From: Amycolatopsis sp. NBRC 101858
GTDB lineage: Bacteria > Actinomycetota > Actinomycetes > Mycobacteriales > Pseudonocardiaceae
Direction of reading: 5' to 3'
Length of the DNA stretch: 64,000 nt
Assembly: GCF_030269325.1 (NCBI RefSeq)
Contig: NZ_BSTD01000002.1
Span: forward strand, 186,001-250,000
A model generated the notes under the pieces. It saw only the letters and a program-made list of their open reading frames with translations. It had not been told where the DNA came from and made no database searches. The position numbers and the translations under genes are program-made. Of this stretch, positions 61,819 through 64,000 are shown piece after piece (position 1 is the stretch's first letter; each line of letters begins with the position of its first letter).

Positions 61819-61834
61819 CCGTGAACGTTCACGG
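61819..61834. promoter_or_regulatory. LacI operator for the ABC/GH2 operon
   Basis: CCGTGAACGTTCACGG, a perfect 16-bp palindrome 35 bp before the binding-protein start. A partial copy (CCGTGAACG) lies 13 bp nearer the gene. The lacI-type gene is immediately upstream. Confidence 0.82.
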
Positions 61835-61878
61835 ATTGCTCGGGAGTGTGCTCGGCGGCCGGTCCGGGTGTCAAGGGA

Positions 61879-62883
61879 TCAGGCGGATTCGCGCAGGTGG
61901 AGCGCGGCGCGGACGATCAGCTCGGCGGGTTCGAGGGGCGCGGCCCCGGTCACGAGCCGTGCCGCCTGGTCGACGGCCAGCGCGCCCAGCGTGCGGGTGT
62001 CGATCGCGACGCTGGAGAGCTCCGGTTCGACCAGGGTGCCGAGCGCCAGCCCGTCGAAGCCGATGACCGCGAGGTCGCCGGGCACCCGCAGGCCGAACCG
62101 GCGGGCCTCGCGCAGGGCACCGATGGCGATCACGTCGTTGAAGGCGAACACGGCGGTGACGTCGGGGTGCGCGGCGAGCAGGGTGGACAGCGCCGCGCCA
62201 CCGCCGTCGACGGTCTGGGCGGCACGCGCGATCCAGCCGGGCGCGACGGCGATGCCGTGCTCGGCGGCGGCGCGGAGGAACCAGGTCTGCCGGATGCTGG
62301 GCTCGGGCCGGCGGTCGTGGTCGAGCATCCCGATCCGCCGGTGGCCGCGTCCGACGAGGTGGGCGACGGCCTCGCGGACGCCATCCTCGCCGTCGATCGA
62401 GATGCCGCTGAACCGCGGGGTGCGGGGCTCCCGGCCGATCAGGACCACCGGGATGCCGGGGGTGAAGCGGTCGAGGTCCTCGTCGGAGCGGCTGAAGTAG
62501 CCGACCACGGCGTCGACCTGGGTGCCGATGACGCGCAGGGTGGCGAGCTCCTGCTCGACGTCGTCGGCGGTGTCGTAGACGACGACGTGCCAGCCGCGCG
62601 CCCGGGCCGCTTGGAGCGCGCCGGAGGCGACTTCGGTGAAGAAGGGATTGAGCAGGTCGGGCACGACGAGCCCGATGGTGGTGGTGTCCTGCCGCACGAG
62701 CCCGCGCGCGAACCGGCTCGGCCGGTACCCGAGCTCCCGCGCGGCATCGAGGACCCGCTGCTTGGTCGAGCCGTCGATCTCGGCCTTGTCGTTGAGGGCG
62801 CGCGACACGGTCTGCCGCGAGACGCCGGCCGACCGGGCGACGTCGTGGATCGTCACGCGCCGGGGTTCCGTGCTCGAGGACAC
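61879..62883 (-). CDS. LacI-family transcriptional regulator
   Basis: 334 residues. HTH with hinge: VTIHDVARSAGVSRQTVSRALNDKAEIDGSTKQRVLDAARELGYRPSRFARGL, then a periplasmic-binding-like sensor (GLVVPDLLNPFFTEVASG, VVGYFSRSDEDLDRF, AVFAFNDVIAIGALREARRFGLRVPGDLAVIGFDG). Regulates the downstream sugar operon, whose promoter carries a palindrome between the two genes. Confidence 0.93.
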   Translation of the reverse strand: MSSSTEPRRVTIHDVARSAGVSRQTVSRALNDKAEIDGSTKQRVLDAARELGYRPSRFARGLVRQDTTTIGLVVPDLLNPFFTEVASGALQAARARGWHVVVYDTADDVEQELATLRVIGTQVDAVVGYFSRSDEDLDRFTPGIPVVLIGREPRTPRFSGISIDGEDGVREAVAHLVGRGHRRIGMLDHDRRPEPSIRQTWFLRAAAEHGIAVAPGWIARAAQTVDGGGAALSTLLAAHPDVTAVFAFNDVIAIGALREARRFGLRVPGDLAVIGFDGLALGTLVEPELSSVAIDTRTLGALAVDQAARLVTGAAPLEPAELIVRAALHLRESA

Positions 62884-62943
62884 CGCCCACCTCCCTGTCG
62901 GAGGTCGAGTATGCCCGCCCAGGGCCGGCGCGCTACTCGAGCC

Positions 62944-63849
62944 TCAGAAGATGGACCAGCCGGTCAACGTCGTGAAGCGGTCCAGTGCCGACACGCCCGC
63001 CACGGAGTTGCCCCGTGCGTCCAGCCCCGGGCTCCACACGCACACCGCGCACCGGCCCGGGACCACCGCGACGATCCCGCCGCCCACCCCGCTCTTGCCC
63101 GGCAGCCCGACCCGGTAGGCGAACTCTCCCGCCGCGTCGTACGTGCCGCACGTCAGCATCACCGCGTTGATCCGCTTCGCCGCGCTCAGCTCCAGCAGGC
63201 GGGTGCCGTCGTTGCGGATGCCGTGGCGGGCCAGGAACAGCGCCGACCGCGCGACGTCCGCGCAGCTCATCGCGATCGAGCACTGGCGGACGTACTGGTC
63301 GAGCACCTACGGCACCGGGTGGCGCATGTTGCCGTAGGACGCCATGAAGTACGCGAGCGCGCGGTTGCGGTCGGCGTGGCCCACCTCGGACGCGGCCACC
63401 TCCGGGTCGACGTCGATGTCCGGCCGGCCGCTCTCCTCGCGCAGGAACGTCAGCAGCGCCTCGACCGCGTCGCCGTACTGGGCCAGCTCGTCGGTCACCA
63501 CCAGCGCGCCCGCGTTGATGAACGGGTTGCGCGGGATGCCGTCCTCGTGTTCCAGCTGCACCAGCGAGTTGAACGGGTCGCCGGACGGCTCGCGCCCGAC
63601 GCGCGACCACACGCCGTCGCCGCGGGAGAGCACCAGGGCCAGCGTGAACACTTTGGACATGCTCTGCACCGAGAACGGCCGCTGCCAGTCGCCGACGCCG
63701 TGCAGCGCACCGTCCACTTCGGCCACTGCCATGCCGAACCGGTGCGGCTCGATCCGGGCCAGGGCGGGGATGTAGTCCGCGACGGCGCCGCGGCCGACCT
63801 CGGGCGCGACGTCGTCGGAGATCCGGTCCAGCAGCGCCGCGCGGTCCAC
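62944..63849 (-). pseudogene. Glutaminase interrupted by an in-frame amber codon
   Basis: Reads through as a complete about 300-residue GlsA-type glutaminase (serine-dependent fold): VADYIPALARIEP, FSVQSMSKVFTLAL with the SxxK catalytic Ser-Lys, NPFINAGALVV, then GNMRHPVP, a TAG at 63309-63307, and VLDQYVRQCSIAMSC continuing in the same frame to GLPGKSGVGGGIVAVVPG. A single G-to-T change in a GAG codon would create the stop. The N-terminal fragment lacks the SGVGGG region and should be inactive. GTG 63849 gives a normal N-terminus; GTG 63885 is possible. Sequencing error or readthrough cannot be excluded. Confidence 0.85.
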
Positions 63850-63887
63850 GGCCGTAGCGTAGAAGCCGCGTCCGGCCGGGCGCACGG

Positions 63888-63915
63888 CGGCCCTGTCAAA
63901 TCGGCCCTGTCAAAT
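63888..63915. repeat. 14-bp perfect tandem duplication
   Basis: CGGCCCTGTCAAAT is repeated head to tail at 63888-63901 and 63902-63915, directly upstream of the broken glutaminase gene. The remaining sequence to 64000 holds no gene; it contains an AT-richer CTTAAGTCTTCCTTAG near 63964. Confidence 0.7.
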
Positions 63916-64000
63916 CGAAACCGGCGAATACCAGCGAAATGCCACCGGTGATCTCCGGCACACCTTAAGTCTTCCTTAGCCCGCTTGGTGACCTGCCGCA

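Overview
The window is about 64 kb of very GC-rich actinobacterial DNA. An Lsr2 nucleoid protein gene, frequent GTG starts, ATGA/GTGA stop-start overlaps, OFA-type transporters and Zn-ribbon proteins of the kind seen in Pseudonocardiaceae point to an Amycolatopsis-like soil organism. This placement comes from gene content and sequence style, not from a marker gene.

Layout. 0-4 kb: a divergent pair of exported proteins (DUF1996 plus a DUF305-like lipoprotein, against a modular secreted glycosidase) with two near-identical palindromic operators between them. 4-13 kb: small regulators and housekeeping genes (VOC protein, AraC, membrane protein, an XRE / ImmA-IrrE / seven-helix membrane protein module, a 2H phosphoesterase, a Zn-ribbon protein, DNA polymerase IV with a LexA box, a SAM methyltransferase, Lsr2). 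This part also carries three arrays of short degenerate tandem repeats that start at the stop codons of genes.

13-43.7 kb is the core: an oxalate / formate / glyoxylate / purine superlocus. Two OFA-family transporters, formyl-CoA:oxalate CoA-transferase, a ThDP-dependent oxalyl-CoA decarboxylase-like enzyme, an ADP-forming acyl-CoA ligase, a second succinyl-CoA ligase pair (sucCD) and a beta-carbonic anhydrase surround a shared regulatory region. A ketopantoate-reductase-like protein is a good candidate for oxalyl-CoA reductase. It heads an operon for an NAD-linked molybdenum formate dehydrogenase whose catalytic polypeptide is split and permuted over two genes; FdhD is encoded nearby. Four copies of an ATAC-N-GTAT...CAATC motif sit upstream of these units and next to a GntR/FCD repressor gene. 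Glyoxylate from oxalate, and from purine breakdown (three-subunit xanthine-dehydrogenase-like enzyme, guanine deaminase, AzgA-type permease), would flow through hyi-glxR-gcl and glycerate kinase to glycerate phosphate. The carboligase has the canonical ThDP glutamate that typical Gcl enzymes lack.

43.7-64 kb is accessory: an aldo-keto reductase/TetR pair, an exported GH15 glucoamylase behind a perfect inverted repeat, three co-transcribed membrane proteins, an SPFH protein plus NAD-kinase-like protein divergent from an NrtR-type Nudix regulator with two matching operators, a FAD monooxygenase/TetR pair (the TetR has an extra C-terminal HTH), an unknown protein, a LacI-controlled ABC sugar importer with a GH2 beta-galactosidase, and a glutaminase gene interrupted by an in-frame amber codon. 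A second broken gene, SMI1/KNR4-like, lies at 32.2-32.8 kb.

No rRNA, tRNA, CRISPR array, insertion sequence or integrase was recognised.
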